Shown piece by piece: positions 23,260-35,600 of a stretch of 64,000 nucleotides of DNA. The DNA is from Pleurodeles waltl (taxonomy: Eukaryota; Chordata; Amphibia; Caudata; Salamandridae). Both the position numbers and the translations under genes were made by a program. Location of the stretch: positions 847,491,978 through 847,555,977 of the forward strand of contig NC_090437.1 in assembly GCF_031143425.1 (NCBI RefSeq), read 5' to 3'. Every line of letters starts with the position of its first letter. The stretch's first letter is position 1. The notes beneath the pieces were generated by a model. That model saw only the letters and a program-made list of their open reading frames with translations, had not been told where the DNA came from and searched no databases.

Positions 23260-24360
23260 CAGGCCTAGTGGGTCAGAGTATTCTTACCCTGTCCCTTTAT
23301 ATTTCTTTTATCTTTTTACAGGACAAGTGACTGAGTCCCCAAGTCCTAAAATGTTTCCCACAACATCTCCGTTGATATTGATGGCAGCCAATCAGATCTT
23401 ATCTCTAGATTTGTTGAGTCTGCGGATCCGCCGGGGAGTGAAATATACATACATTTTAAACAGTAAATTCTTAAAAACTACTGAACAGATTTACAACAGA
23501 ACAAAAAAGCACAGTTTCTGGGTAAAAATCTAGCTTTATGCCAAATTAACGTAATCTCGTTCGGCTGTTTTTATAGTATTGCTGTTCAGTTTTCCTATGG
23601 AAAATTGCATGGGGGGGGGAATTAATTTTGGGACCCCCTTTTTCTGGACCCCACTTGCCAGATGACCCCAAAATTTTCCAGGAAGGAGCTGAGGTGGCTG
23701 ATTTTTTAACCAGTTTTGTGAAGATTCGTCAAATGGTGCCAAAGTTATAAGCAAATATATATATACATATATTTATACATTGCCTAGTGGCAGTCACTAG
23801 GACCATCAATCCATAGAAAAAGCATATTTTTGGCTTGCCTATAACTTTGGCACCCTTTGACAAATCTTCACAAAATTTTCCCCCAAAAAAGTGCTCTGGT
23901 GATTCTTGTTGCACACAGAAAGTGTTGGGGTGATCCATCAAGCGGGGGCTGAGAAAAAGGGGGTTCAAAAAAGTGGTGTTTCCCATGTTAATTTCCGTAG
24001 AACCTTTCGACATGACTACAGCCCGAACCGCTGAATAGATTTACATCTACAATTTGGCAGAAAGCTAGCTTTCGGAACGCAGATTATGCTTGTTCTTATT
24101 TGGTGCAAATCCGTCCAGTAGTTTTGGAGATATTAAAGGGACAACACATTTGGATATCTCTGGCAGCAGATATGTTGTGATGTCTTCGCGAATAATGACA
24201 AGCTCGTGCAGGGAAATGCATAGCTCTGATTGGCTGCCAACACTTCAACCAGGAAGTGCTGGCAGCCATCTTGGGACTCGGCTTCAGGCGAGTTCCACCA
24301 AAAAACACTGAAAAAAGGAAAAGGGGCCAGGGTAGAGTCATTCTGACCCCTTGGCTCTTT
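23260..24360. mobile_element. Large fold-back element, arms of roughly 450-500 bp
   Basis: Several matching inverted blocks lie in mirror order: 'ctagtgggtcagagtattc' near 23268 with its complement near 24333-24352; 'gactgagtccccaag' near 23328 with its complement near 24272-24288; 'ggcagccaatcagatc' (23383-23398) with 24223-24238; an 'aatctagctttatgccaaatt' block near 23527 with its complement near 24052-24075; and an innermost pair at 23711-23755 and 23831-23876, which is nearly perfect. The centre is about 75 bp. No coding frame is present. An extra outer-arm fragment occurs near 21343, so the family has further copies. Confidence 0.85.
24232..24267. repeat. Short hairpin in the right arm of the large fold-back
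   Basis: 24232-24246 pairs with 24253-24267 over 15 bp with one mismatch and a 6-base loop. It is a palindrome nested in the arm. Confidence 0.85.
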
Positions 24361-24540
24361 AAAAAGCACTTAAAAAAAAAGAAGTTTACCACAAATTCAC
24401 AACATCGTCTTAAAAATTAAAACAAAAAACTAGTGCGGTCTCCTGCACTTGTCTAATTAAAGCCCTCTGTGGGACAGGTCCCTGAGCATGTGTAAAATAA
24501 AGAAGGGGTTACACGGGCTCCCCTTCTGGGCTTATCTCTG

Positions 24541-25030
24541 CCTTAGGGACTGCTACCTTCCCAGGGCTTAGTTGTTATTATATGCAGGAGGCCCCGGGGG
24601 CCACCACCTCCCTGGAGCTTAATACTAATTGTTTGTGGGGGGCTTTGCACCCCCCTTCGCAGCCCCAGGGAGTGCCACCTCCATAGGGCTTTCAATAAAT
24701 ACAAAGTGGGGGGGTGTCACCCTCTCACAGCCCTGAGGACTACTACCTCCCCGGGGCTTTCATTAAATACAGTGCAGGGGGCTGCATGGCCTCCACAGCC
24801 CTGGGGACCACCACCTCCCCAGGCCAAAATGTAAAATGGAAGCGAGAGGCCACGTGCTCCCCAGCCCCAGGGACCACCACCTCCTCAGGGAACAGCACAA
24901 GAGTAAAGGGAGGCCGTTTCAGACCCCCAAGGACCACAACCTCCCTGGGGCAATAGTGATTGGAGGGAGGCTGTACAGCCCCCCTAGTGGAGCAAATGAT
25001 GGCCCTGAGGACTGCAACCCCCCAGGAGCA
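24541..25030. repeat. GC-rich minisatellite, about 8 units of roughly 67 bp
   Basis: A 'cccaggga-ccaccacctcccc-aggg' core recurs near 24541, 24589, 24662, 24730, 24797, 24864, 24928 and 25000. Most spacings are 64-73 bp, and the first is shorter. The core is well kept and the spacer varies. All long frames here reflect the repeat. Confidence 0.85.
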
Positions 25031-25133
25031 GTTCCTGCTATGTCTCGAGGTGCCCACCCCAGAGACATATCTGTTTCCTTTTGCTTGTTGGGAGCTTTGT
25101 CAGCCCCCACAAAGCAACAGCAAACAAAGTCCG

Positions 25134-25178
25134 CTTTCTGACAGTGGGAGCTGTCAAACAACTCCCACTGTCAGAAAG
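25134..25178. repeat. Perfect 17-bp hairpin at the end of the minisatellite block
   Basis: 25134-25150 is the exact reverse complement of 25162-25178, with an 11-base loop. It sits about 100 bp after the last minisatellite unit. Confidence 0.95.
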
Positions 25179-25179
25179 T

Positions 25180-25965
25180 GGAGCTTTCATCTGTCTTCAC
25201 TGCATGCAAATATGCATGCTGGGAATACAGATTAAATTATTGCTCCAGCAAGCATGAAGCTGCTATTAAGAACAGCTCCCTGCTTGTCGGAGTAATGCAG
25301 GCTCCCACAGGACATGGGGAGCCGGTTTGGACCGCTGGGGCCTTGAGGCCCTCCCCGCAGTCCTATCACTCTTTCTCTTGCTCTCTTCCATCCCATAGAG
25401 GGATGGAAGTAGGAGAGAGATAGAGAGATTGTCATTGCAATGGCTTCTCCATGCAATGATTTCTAAGGGTAAGACTAGCAAGATGTTTGGGACGAATGTT
25501 GTAGTTATGTTTGGTGCAGGGAGGAACAGGGTCACTTCTGGCCTAATGGACATGTCTTCTGCTCTCACGCAGTGGACTGAAGGATCAAATCCTAGTATCG
25601 CTTAGCAGTGTGTTTGTTTATTTACTAGTGTTTTGAGGGTTAAACCTCCCTAGTGATGGAACGTTCACATTTCTTTCCAACCACAATTGTGTGTTTGACT
25701 GGCATGCCTATGTCTTGAAGTATCACAATAAGCCGTCACCTACGGGCCAAAGGATAAGGGCACAGACCCTCACACTGAAAGTTGATAGTTCTACTCCAGG
25801 TGTGCCCGTGGTCATTTTCCTTTTGTAATTTCTTTTAAACTACCAAAGTATAAGGTTCATTCTAAAAGGTGATCTCGCTGTTTTTAATTGACAAATACAT
25901 TTTTCTTTTCAATTTGTCCAGAAATATGTCACTCTAGGTATATCATTCATCCAAGCCTAAAAAAA
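25180..25965. other. No recognisable gene or repeat
   Basis: There are only chance frames. No mobile-element motif or tandem structure could be supported. Confidence 0.45.
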
Positions 25966-26300
25966 CCTCTATCTCTCTCCCTCTCACTTTCCTTCTCTCT
26001 CTGTGTCTTTTTCAATTTCTTTCTCCCACTCACACACCCATTCAGACCCTTATGCATTCACTTCCAGATCCACACAGACACTCATGCACCCACTCACAAA
26101 ACCACTCAGATCCTCATGCACCCACTCACAGCTGCACTCAGACCCTCATGCACCCACTCACAGACCCAGACTCTCACACACCATTTCACAGACTCACTGA
26201 AACTCTCACACGCCCACCTGCAGACCCGCACAGACAGTGACGGACCCATTCACTGACCCAATCAGACACTGATGCACCCACTCTCACACCCAGACAGACA
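25966..26300. repeat. CT-rich tract followed by a 'cactcacagaccctcatgcac' minisatellite
   Basis: A CT-rich run (25966-26030) leads into degenerate units of about 30-32 bp, clearest at 26100-26170 where 'actcaga-cctcatgcacccactcacag' occurs twice. Later units lose register. Confidence 0.75.
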
Positions 26301-26342
26301 CCCTGTCACACCTATTCTTACTCCCAGTAAGACAGGCTGTGA

Positions 26343-26615
26343 CCAACTCCCGCTGCACACAGATAAAGGCCATGCACAGTGTAGGGTTGGGTGGTTGCAG
26401 GGGGTTGGGCGCTGTGGCCAACCCCTGCTGCGCTCAGCCAAAGGCTGTGTGCCTTGCGGGTTTGGGTGGGTATAGGGGTTGGCTGCAGGGCCTGGCAGAG
26501 GCCAGCCCCCGCAGCAAACCTCTGCTGCGCATGGCGAAAAGCCGTGCACAGCATGGGGTGGGTTTGTTATAGGCATTGTCTGCAGGGCCTAGGTGCAGGC
26601 CTCTGGCCTTGTGCA
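26343..26615. repeat. GC-rich minisatellite, three units of about 75-97 bp
   Basis: Units start 'ccaactcccgctgc' (26343), 'ccaacccctgctgcgc' (26418) and 'caaacctctgctgcgc' (26515). Each continues through a 'caaaggc-gtgca' block and a 'gggttgggtggttgcagggg' block. The open frames on both strands are products of the repeat. Confidence 0.75.
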
Positions 26616-26736
26616 ACGTGGTTGGATTAATGTATAGTGATGAAAATTACTTTACATTAAAAAACACATAGTAATTTGCTAAAAAATCAGTAAGGATGTT
26701 ATAGTAAGGAAATGGAATTTTAAAAAACCATAGATA

Positions 26737-27062
26737 TTCACTTAAAAAAACAAAGGTTACAGGGACATTATAGTTAGGCTCACATTTTAAATGTCCAAAT
26801 CCCTAGAAAATGACTTGTTATAGTTAGAGTTATCTCAAGTAACTATAACTCGTGCCCTAACATAACTATAAATCGTGCCCTCGCCCTGCACTGCTAATTA
26901 CTCACAAATTAGGGTACTCATGACATTTTTGATAACATAATTGATAATGTCACTGTAACATCTGCAGTGAAATAATTGATCATATAACTGTGCATGACTG
27001 GGACGCGAGATATAAGTTACCTTAGGGCAAACTATTACTTTAACCTTTGTTTTTTTCAGTAA
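26737..27062. mobile_element. Fold-back (MITE-like) element, copy 2
   Basis: This is the same family as 9854-10320. The left end is 'cacttaaaaaaacaaaggtta' and the right end is 'taacctttgtttttttcagt', giving inverted ends. The left arm holds 'cattatagttaggctcac' and 'taactataactcgtgccct'; the right arm holds 'ataagttaccttagggc'. The right arm is shortened relative to copy 1. No coding sequence is present. A (TG)n tract follows directly. Confidence 0.8.

Positions 27063-27066
<4 letters not shown>

Positions 27067-27094
<28 letters not shown>
27067..27094. repeat. (TG)n microsatellite
   Basis: An uninterrupted TG run of about 14 units directly follows the fold-back element. Confidence 0.95.
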
Positions 27095-29179
27095 CAGGGG
27101 TAGTTCAGGGTGGGTGTCTATCGTCTTTAGTAGGGTTTTTGAATTGCTCCAAAAGTGTGTCCAAGGCTGATTTTGTATACCCTGACTGAGCCGTATTTAG
27201 TTTTTATGTTGTATATTCACCTACTGGTCCTGTCTCCTATACTTAATGTTTAGTCCAGGTTGCTAGGCTTAGTCAAATTCTTGTTGAAACTCAATAATCT
27301 AAACATACACATTTCAGCTTCCATCCCCATTGTTGTTCCTTGTATATTCGGTGGAGAAGGAGTATCTAGCTCCAGTGTAAAATGTTCGTGTCGATTAGAA
27401 ACATCACACCGATCCAGGTTCATGCCACACTCCCGTCTTTCCTGGATACAAGATCATCCTACGACCGTGAGTTTTCATGCCGTTTCGTCTTTTTTACCCC
27501 CTCTGCTTCACCAGATGGTATGATAGAAAAATATGGAAGTCGCGTATTTGTCCATGAGTAAAGGGTATGTATGAATAGGTTTTGGCATTTGTTGAGCCTG
27601 AATTTTACTTTTGATTTGTGTGTGTAACTTTCAACTGCTTTTCAACACTACGGCAAACAAATCAGATTTGTTACATTGACATGTTTGTAGTGATACGGAA
27701 TTTGATAAAAATATCATGTTTGCCTTATTATGAACTCACCACCAAAGTTGTTTTTCAAAATCCATTGTGTTGCAGTCCAATCCCCAGAATGGCATGAGCC
27801 TAAAAAGCAACATTTCTGATTGACACTCGTTGTAGTTACCCCTGCAGGTTGATATTCAAACCTTGAAATAATAAAGTTCGAAGTCCACATATTCTAAACT
27901 CAGTATACCCTGGGCCTTGACTGGTGTCAAGCCCATGGGAAGGAGATTCAGTTCATCTGCTCCACATTTGTAAACGCTTGCTGAAAGCTTTAATGCATAG
28001 CATCATGTCATTTCCACCTCATTCTGAATCCTCATATCCGTGAGAAATAATGGATGCATCGGTTCAGGGCTTTCTGTAATGAGCTGGTCAACCAGGTGTG
28101 TAAACGGTGCTCAGTCTCAAACAATGGCGGCCATTAACTAAAAGAAGGCTGCATAGTTTTCTCGGCCTCCTTGACAGAGAACATGGGCACGTAGCAGATC
28201 TTGGGCTACGGACTTTGCATTGCTCGCAAAATTATAATGTTCAGGAGAGAGAATCTCAATACTGAACACTTGCCGCCAACCAACATTACCCATGTTAGAT
28301 TATGTAGTAGGAACTAGTTGTCTGACTACAAGTAGAGCCTTACATTAACTTAATTGTTTTATTAAAGGGGTAATAAAACTTGTCAAGCATGGAGTTCAAG
28401 ACCGGACATAGTTAAGGTTAACATGCCCCATAGACTGTGCGCAGATGAGTCATTCTAATGGAGTACATATTACGTTGCACGTCATATACCCATAGTGCCA
28501 GGTGGTGAATGCTGAAATCAGAATGGTGGCACGGCTACTGAATCGTCCATCTAAAACTTGACATTCATATATCGCCAAGGGAGAATATTGTGATTCCAAG
28601 GAAACGCGAGCACTGGCAAAACCAATGGGTCTATGACCAGCTTTTTGCCTTTTTCAATGCTTGTATAGTTTTGAAAACATTGGCTGAAAGCAAAAAAAAA
28701 AAAACGTTTTGGTCTCAAAAAGCACATATTACATAGTAGTCCCTGGGGCTTAAGGGAACTACTATGTGTGTGGACGTGCTCATTGTGAAAGAACATAATG
28801 CTGTCTCTCACAGTGAAGTTAGCCAATGGCTAGAGTGGGCTGACCCCTTGTCTATGCTACAGAGAGCTGAAGAAAAATATGAATGACAGAGTAACAGACC
28901 TATGGATGAAGATGTTCTGAAAGCACCCACAAGTATATTGTAGATATACTTCTAGTAACACCAAATAGGCCTTGACTAACACCAGGTCTAATCAGTCTTA
29001 GGAAAAAAAGGCCAAACATGTACATATGTGATGTCATTTAAATAGCTTTCTGTTTGTGTGGCGGTGGGAAGGGTGCCAAGTAGGAAAGTAGGGTACACTA
29101 GTGAAAATACAATTGTACACGAGTTACAATAGCTCATATACTCAGATTCCGCACTAAATATTGCCCTCTTCCATACTAA
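27095..29179. other. No recognisable gene or repeat
   Basis: I could support no gene, tandem array or transposon feature on either strand. Short frames such as 27260-27523 and 28551-28826 lack motifs and splice context. Confidence 0.45.
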
Positions 29180-31435
29180 TGTTAGCAATGGCGTCTTTGA
29201 TTGGCAGTCAGGTTACCCCTTGTCCAAGCAAGGACCCTCACTCTAGTCAGGGTAAAGGAGAATCACCCTCAGCTAACCCCTCCTTACCCCATTGGTTTGG
29301 TAGCTTGGTACGAGCAGGTAGGCTTAACTTCAGAGTGCTAGGTGTAAGGGATTCGTATCAATACACACAGTAACTCAATGAAAACACTACAAAATGACAC
29401 AACACAGGTTTAGAAAAATAGAAAACATTTATCTAAACAACACAAGACCAAAACGACAAAAATCCACAAAACACAAGTCAAGTTATCAATTAAAAACCAA
29501 AAAGAGTCTTCATGTAATTTTAAACACACATGCCGTTAGTATGAAAATGTACCTTGGGTGCGTCAAAAATAACCCTGCACGGGCGAGTGTGCGTTAAAAA
29601 GGGCTTGCGATGTGTCGATTGCACTCACAAGCAAGACCTTACGTCGTTTCTCCTTTAGTCTGGTCTGCGTGCGTCGTTTCTTCTCTCCACAGGAGAGCGA
29701 TGCGTCGATCCGGTCAGCACTCTCGAGTCCGGGCAGGCCTTGTGTTGCTTTTACACACCCAGCGGTGTTTGCATCAGAAATTCAGCCGCACGATGGTCCG
29801 AAAACCACACAGTGCGGGTTGCGATCTCACCAGCCTCCATCAGCGATGCTGTGCGTCGTTTCTCCAACTCCAGGCGTCGATCTTCCTGTCGCGTTGCAGA
29901 CGAGCGCAGATTTTCAGCTGCGAAGACGGTTGTGCACCGATTTTTCAGCCGCAGATCGGAGTCACGTCGATCTTTTCCCCGCACGGCGGTCTCTGCGTAG
30001 ATTTCTCACTCTTGGGCTGCCAACTTCTCTTCTCAGGTCCCCAGGAACTGGATGGGCACCACTTGGCAGAGTAGGAGTCTCTCTAGAGACTCCAGGGTCT
30101 GGCAGAGAGAAGTCTTTGCTGTCCCTGAGTCTTCAAACAACAGGAGGCGAGCTCAAAATCAAGCCCTTAGAGAGTCCTTCACAAAATGGAAGGCATACAA
30201 AGTCCAGTCTTTGTTTTCTAGCACAGGCAGAAGCAGCAACTGCAGGATAGCTCCACAAAGCACAGTCACAGGCAGGGCAGCTCTTCTTCCTCAGCTCTTC
30301 AGCTCTTCTCCAGGCAGAGGTTCCTCTTGGTTTCCAGAAGTGTTCTAAAGTCTGTGGTTTATGGGTGCCCTTCTTATACCCATTTTGCCCTTTGACGTAG
30401 GCCTACTTCAAAGAAACATTTCTCTTGTTTGTGAAATCCTGCCTCACCCAAGCCAGGCCCCAGACACACACCAGGGGGTTGGAGACTGCATTGTGTGAGG
30501 GCAGACACAGCCCTTTCAGGTGTGAGTGACCACTCCTCCCCCCCCTCCTAGCACAGATGGCTCATCAGGAAATGCAGACTACTCCCCAGCTCCCTTTGTG
30601 TCATTGTCTAGTGAGAGGTGCAAGCAGCCCAACTGTCAAACTGACCCAGACAGGGAATCCACAAACAAGCAGAATCACAGAAATGGTTTAAGCAAGAAAA
30701 TGCTCACTTTCATAAAGTGGCATTTTCAAACACACAATCTTCAAATCAACTTTACTAAAAGATGTATTTTTAAATTGTGAGGTCAGAGACCCCAAACTCC
30801 ACATGTCCATCCGCTCCCAAAGGGAAGCTACAATTTAATCAGATTTAAAGGTAGCCCTCATGTTAACCTATGAGAGGGACAGGCCTTGCAACAGTGTAAA
30901 ACAAATTTAGCAATATTGCACTGTCAGGACATATAAAACACATTACTATATGTCCTACCTTAACCATACGCTGCACCCTGCCCTTGGGGCTACCTATGGC
31001 CTACCTTAGGGGTGTCTTATATTTAAGAAAAGGGAAGGTTTAGGCCTGGAAAGTGGGTAGACTTGCCAAGTCGAATTTACATTTAAAACTACACACACAG
31101 ACACTGCAATGGCAGGTCTGAGACATGATTACCGAGCTACTTATGTGGGTGGAACAACCAGTGCTGCAGGCCCACTAGTAGCATTCGATTTACAGGCCTT
31201 GGGTACCTCTAGTGCACTTTACTAGGGACTTACAAGTAAATCAAATATGCCAATCATGGCTAAGCCAATGACATACACATTTTGTAAAGAGGCACTTGCA
31301 CTTTAGCACTGGTTAGCAGTGGTAAAGTGCCCAGAGTAACAAAAACAGCAAAAACAGAGTCCAGCACACATCAACAACCTGGGAAACAGAGGCAAAACGT
31401 TAAGGGAGACCACGCCAAGGATGTAAAGTCTAACA
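29180..31435 (-). mobile_element. Solo LTR, about 2256 bp, opposite orientation
   Basis: On the minus strand it starts TGTTAGACTTTACATCC at 31435 and ends 'TTGCTAACA' at 29180. It matches the solo LTR at 3153-5491 over the first about 1.4 kb and the last about 400 bp. CATAC follows the 5' end (31436-31440) and also occurs at 29172-29176, three bases from the 3' end, so the target duplication is probable but not flush. The interior (about 29540-30020) is CpG-rich and differs from the other copy. The 212-codon plus-strand frame at 29612-30250 lies in this interior and is not convincing as a gene. Confidence 0.85.
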
Positions 31436-32059
31436 CATACTCTCTGTATAATGTTTGTTTTAAAGTTTTTGCATTTGTTTTGTTTATGCATTCATTCTAT
31501 CATTCTACGAGGACAAATGTTACATGATTTAGATTGTCAAGCAGGTTGAGTATAAAAATGAGAGGAAAATGGTGGGAGCTGGGCGGATTGCAGGGGAAAT
31601 AGGATGGAGATGGAAAAGAAGCAAGAAGAAAATGCATACACGAAGCTATGCAGAGAGTCTCTTTGGCCTTACCCACCTTAATTTCAAATGCGCCATATTA
31701 GGGTTCCCACCAGACCGCCGTTAAATGCCCATTAGTGGTTCAGTCGATGTTCCGTCTGTCCTTGTCATTGCCTGTGGGAGAAAGGTGGCAACTTTATTTG
31801 TTACTGTCTATAAGCGGTCTTCTAATAGGAAGCATGCAATGTTTTCTAATCACAATTTGACTTTTTTATTCCTCACTCTAGTCAAAGGTTCCTCCTGAGT
31901 TCTGAAGAACAGTTGCAGAAGTACCAGGTATGATGTTTGTAATGTCTTAACTTTTGGTGCAGTCACATCCTTCATCCATCCATAGTTGTGTCAGTGTTTT
32001 TGATCTGACAATGTTCATACTGGCTGTATTGTATAGTTATCTTACTGGTATGTTTTAAA
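31436..32059. other. No recognisable gene or repeat
   Basis: I see nothing supportable here between the solo LTR and the start of LINE-C. Confidence 0.45.
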
Positions 32060-32592
32060 TCAAGTTTTATCTGCCTATGCCCCCCTCCTCAAGAATCCCT
32101 CTACAGACCCAAAGACACTAGCCAATTACTAGCATCAACCCCTGCTATCTTACCTGGAAAAACTAATGGAAAAGAAGATTTACTTATGCTTAGCCAACCA
32201 CCTCAACCACCTCCTCAATATCACTCAATCTAGATTCAGATGCACTCGCAGTACAGAGACTGCCTTCATTTTCACCACATTCAACATCCAGATGATCATG
32301 GACAGAGGTGACACTGCGGCTCTCATCTCACAGGATCTTTCCCCAGCCTTCAACACCATCTCCCGTCGTTATCCAATGACTGCAAGAAACCAGCTTCCAA
32401 GGTTTCACACTTTTCTGGATTTGCTCCTTCCTGACAAGCCACGCCCAATCAGCCAGCCTGGCCCCCTTCAATTCAAATACAGTCCGCCTCATCTGTGGAG
32501 TCCACAAAGATCCACACCCTTTTCAAAGCCTACATGACCCCACTCAACACCACCTTCTGCGCCCACTGACTCAGCATTTTATCATATTAGGC
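32060..32592 (+). pseudogene. LINE-C, 5' part of reverse transcriptase (L2/CR1 group)
   Basis: Plus-strand frames show the 'MEKKIYLCLANHLNHLL' block (about 32166), 'RFRCTRSTETAF' (about 32230-32265), 'MDRGDTAALISQDLSPAFNTIS' (about 32298-32363) and, in another frame, the 'MTPLNTTF' stretch that follows the primer-grip block (about 32533). The catalytic YADD box is not found; the sequence breaks near 32590 just where it would come. LINE-C resumes near 35973. Frameshifts are frequent. Confidence 0.8.
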
Positions 32593-32661
32593 CATGAGTC
32601 AGGACTACAAATTTAGGCCATTGGTACCACTTGGGGGGATGGGGTCTAACAAGATTTTGTT

Positions 32662-35600
32662 GCAAGGTATGGATGCCTAGAGACTGAAAATATGTGATAG
32701 CAAGTCATCACAATTTGCCTTTTGTACGATATTATTGGATTAGCAAACATAGCCCCAAAAAATAATGGTTTTCATATTTTTGATAAATAGCATACAAATT
32801 CATCATAATATGTGAACAAATAATTATAATTCCACCTGATTGGTTACATTCAACATATTATAAAAATAATTGTGATTATAAATTATAATAATAACAATAA
32901 AGTCCTTAAAATAATAACACTAAAACTTAATTGCATTCTTCACATATTGATATAGATTACATGTATAATTTTCACATTTTCACTGTTCACCTATTTCATG
33001 CGCCTTCATTATGTCTGATACTATGTCTTGAGATGCCTTTTTTGCCATGGAGAGATTAATGAGATCATGTGCCCGACAAATGGGTTTATTCAGCTTTGAA
33101 CCAGACGAACAGTTCTCGTAACAGTATCTTTGTCTTTTTCAGTTTGTGACTTATGTAGGACTGCATGAGTAAGATCTGATCTGCTGGTGTGAACCATACC
33201 CCTTATTTGACCCCAAAAAGCGCTTCTGTGTTCAGCCATCATATAATATATTTTCACGGCTCCCGCCTTGAGGTTGAACCTTGTCATATCAGCCGGAGTC
33301 TGTGTGTCTTTGTTGACTGTTGCCTCTATCGCTTGATCAACCTGAAGTCATCCAAATGGATTAACATCTGACAGGTGACCTGAAAAGCATCCATTGATGA
33401 GTTGTGGTGAATCTATGGATATTTCACTGCAAGTAATGCTATTTTGGCATAATGTACAGCAAGATATCTAGCGTAGTTCATCCTGTCATATGCCAAACAC
33501 CATGGGATCATAGAGCATATGGCGGTAAGATGTAAATGCCAATTTCCTTCCCGAGCACCACACAGCAGAGCCAGTAAGACATTTTCAACAATATCCACAA
33601 AAAACATCCAAAATGCAGAGAGATCTCCATTGTCATGATGAAGATGTTCCAGAAATACATCCCAAAACTGTTTTACTTCTGCAATGGCAACAATCTGCAA
33701 GAGGTTGACAAATCTCTTTTGGCATGGGTCTTTTGCAAAGTTATTACCATTATCACTGGAGGAGTAGACTACCTGAATGGTCACTTTGTAATTCTTCTCC
33801 ACCCAGGGGAAAAATTCCAAACAAGCCAGTCTCCACCTAGCTTTGTATACGCACTTTTGTACTCAAACTGCACAATTGTACATACAACCTTCTAGTACTA
33901 CTGATACCTCTTCTATCATGTCTGCTTCAATGCAAAGGTCGCGAAGGCCAGTGTCTTGAAAGCTTTTTCCAAGAATGGACATTACATTGCAAATGGTGTG
34001 AAAGGTGCCCATTCGAAAAATGATTCTGTCTTACTTGCTATATGCTTCCACACGATCTCTGTTGCTTTTGCGTAGAGACCTTAATCTATGACTACTACAA
34101 TTTTCGCCAAATAAAGTGATTCCCTTATCAATTCTGATTGTTTCAAAATTTCAGAAACAGTTGGCAACTCAGTTGCAGGGGCATTAATGGTGGGCAAGTA
34201 GCCAATGGAATCCTGTGATACACTAACTAGGTCTCTAGTTCTGATGTTAAATCCTGTCCAACTTGGCTTTATCTGTATGAGGCTCGCTTCTTGTTTTGTA
34301 ACAACCCAGATTATGTTCTTATTTTGTGCAAGCTTCAATTGGGCAACACATTCCAGCATGACTTAGGTACTTGTCATCAATGGCTGAGGCCCAACTTGTT
34401 CACCAGAAACATACATGAATAATTCTTCAGTGTTTGTGGTGGTCAATGTTCTTTGCTTTTGTTTCTCAATGCTTGGGAGAGGAGCTTGAAAAGGTTGTGG
34501 TCCAAACAACTTGGGCTGCACAGCTCTACCATTGACTAAATAGGTTGTCCCCTTACCTTAGTGTTTTCTGGGTCTTCCATCAGTAGTACTAATAGGAACT
34601 ATTTAAGGTAATCAGGCACTGTAAATTCATCTTTATCAGTGTCTGATGGAAGATATGGCCATGGTGTTGATATCAAATTTGTTTTAATCATTGTTTTTAT
34701 ATGTGATGATGTTTGATCAATGGTCTTGTTCATGCCTGTTGCCTTAACCTTTAAAACTGATAATTCTCTTTTCAAACTTTGGTTTTCTCCTACAACGTCC
34801 TGTAGCATAACACTACCAGGTTGGACCAATAATTTTCCTTGCTTGTCTGGAGATATGTGGAGGCTGTCACCAAACTTGCTGTAAAATTTTCTTCTAATGT
34901 GCTTCTTGGTTGATTTGTCTGTTCCCTGCATTCCTCTGTGTGTCATGAGGGTTTCAAGCCTTTCAGTGAAAGTCGTTGAGCGTATTACCTCTTTGTTAGG
35001 AATAATCACAGTTCTTATGTTTTGAAATAGTTCATCATATGCTTCATCTCTCATGTTTTTGTAGTGATCATCGGCTTGAATGCTTGATGCATGATCTTCT
35101 TCCTTTGCTTTAACCCTTGTATAGTTCCTATGCATGATAATGGGCTTCTGCAGCCACTATGCCCCTACTAGAACCTGCTAAGATCTTTGAATCACAAGTA
35201 ATAGTTGCACACTCTCAAAGCCTTTTGTCAGATCAATGCTCTGTGGCCTTGATTAATTTCTCACATGTTGATGTTGCCTTGTAGCATTTTATCTTTCCAC
35301 AAAATATACATTCTTCAGAGTACACGTTTGACTTCAGTGGTGTTCTTCTTGATAAGCATTTACCCTTGTACTCACTCATTCTGGCATCATCACTGACACT
35401 TGCTTCAGCTTTTCGATTAATAGTCTGTAAACCACTCTACATAGTAAACAGGCTCCTGCAATTCCTGAGGTAAAATACTTGGTGAACCGTGTTGCTTTCC
35501 ACATTTCTCGCAATGTCAAACAGTGGAATGTGATTCCTTACTTGAGCTGCCTCTAACAAGGTTTTCCATGATGATTAGTCCTGCGAGCTTGTCAGGGTAA

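Noticed and set aside
24541..25030. Regular repeats and spacers that superficially resemble a CRISPR array
   Set aside because: Cores and spacers both vary, there are no cas genes, and the setting is a vertebrate genome. It is a minisatellite.
25888..26256. 122-codon frame rich in His, Pro, Thr and Ser
   Set aside because: It translates a CT-rich tract and the 30-bp minisatellite.
29612..30250. 212-codon plus-strand frame
   Set aside because: It lies in the CpG-rich core of a minus-strand solo LTR made of loose repeats. It has no recognisable domain, and long frames are expected where stop codons are rare.
33413..33820. Possible independent host gene on the minus strand
   Set aside because: Conserved blocks in the same order continue upstream and downstream in other frames, all between the inverted ends, so it belongs to the transposon.
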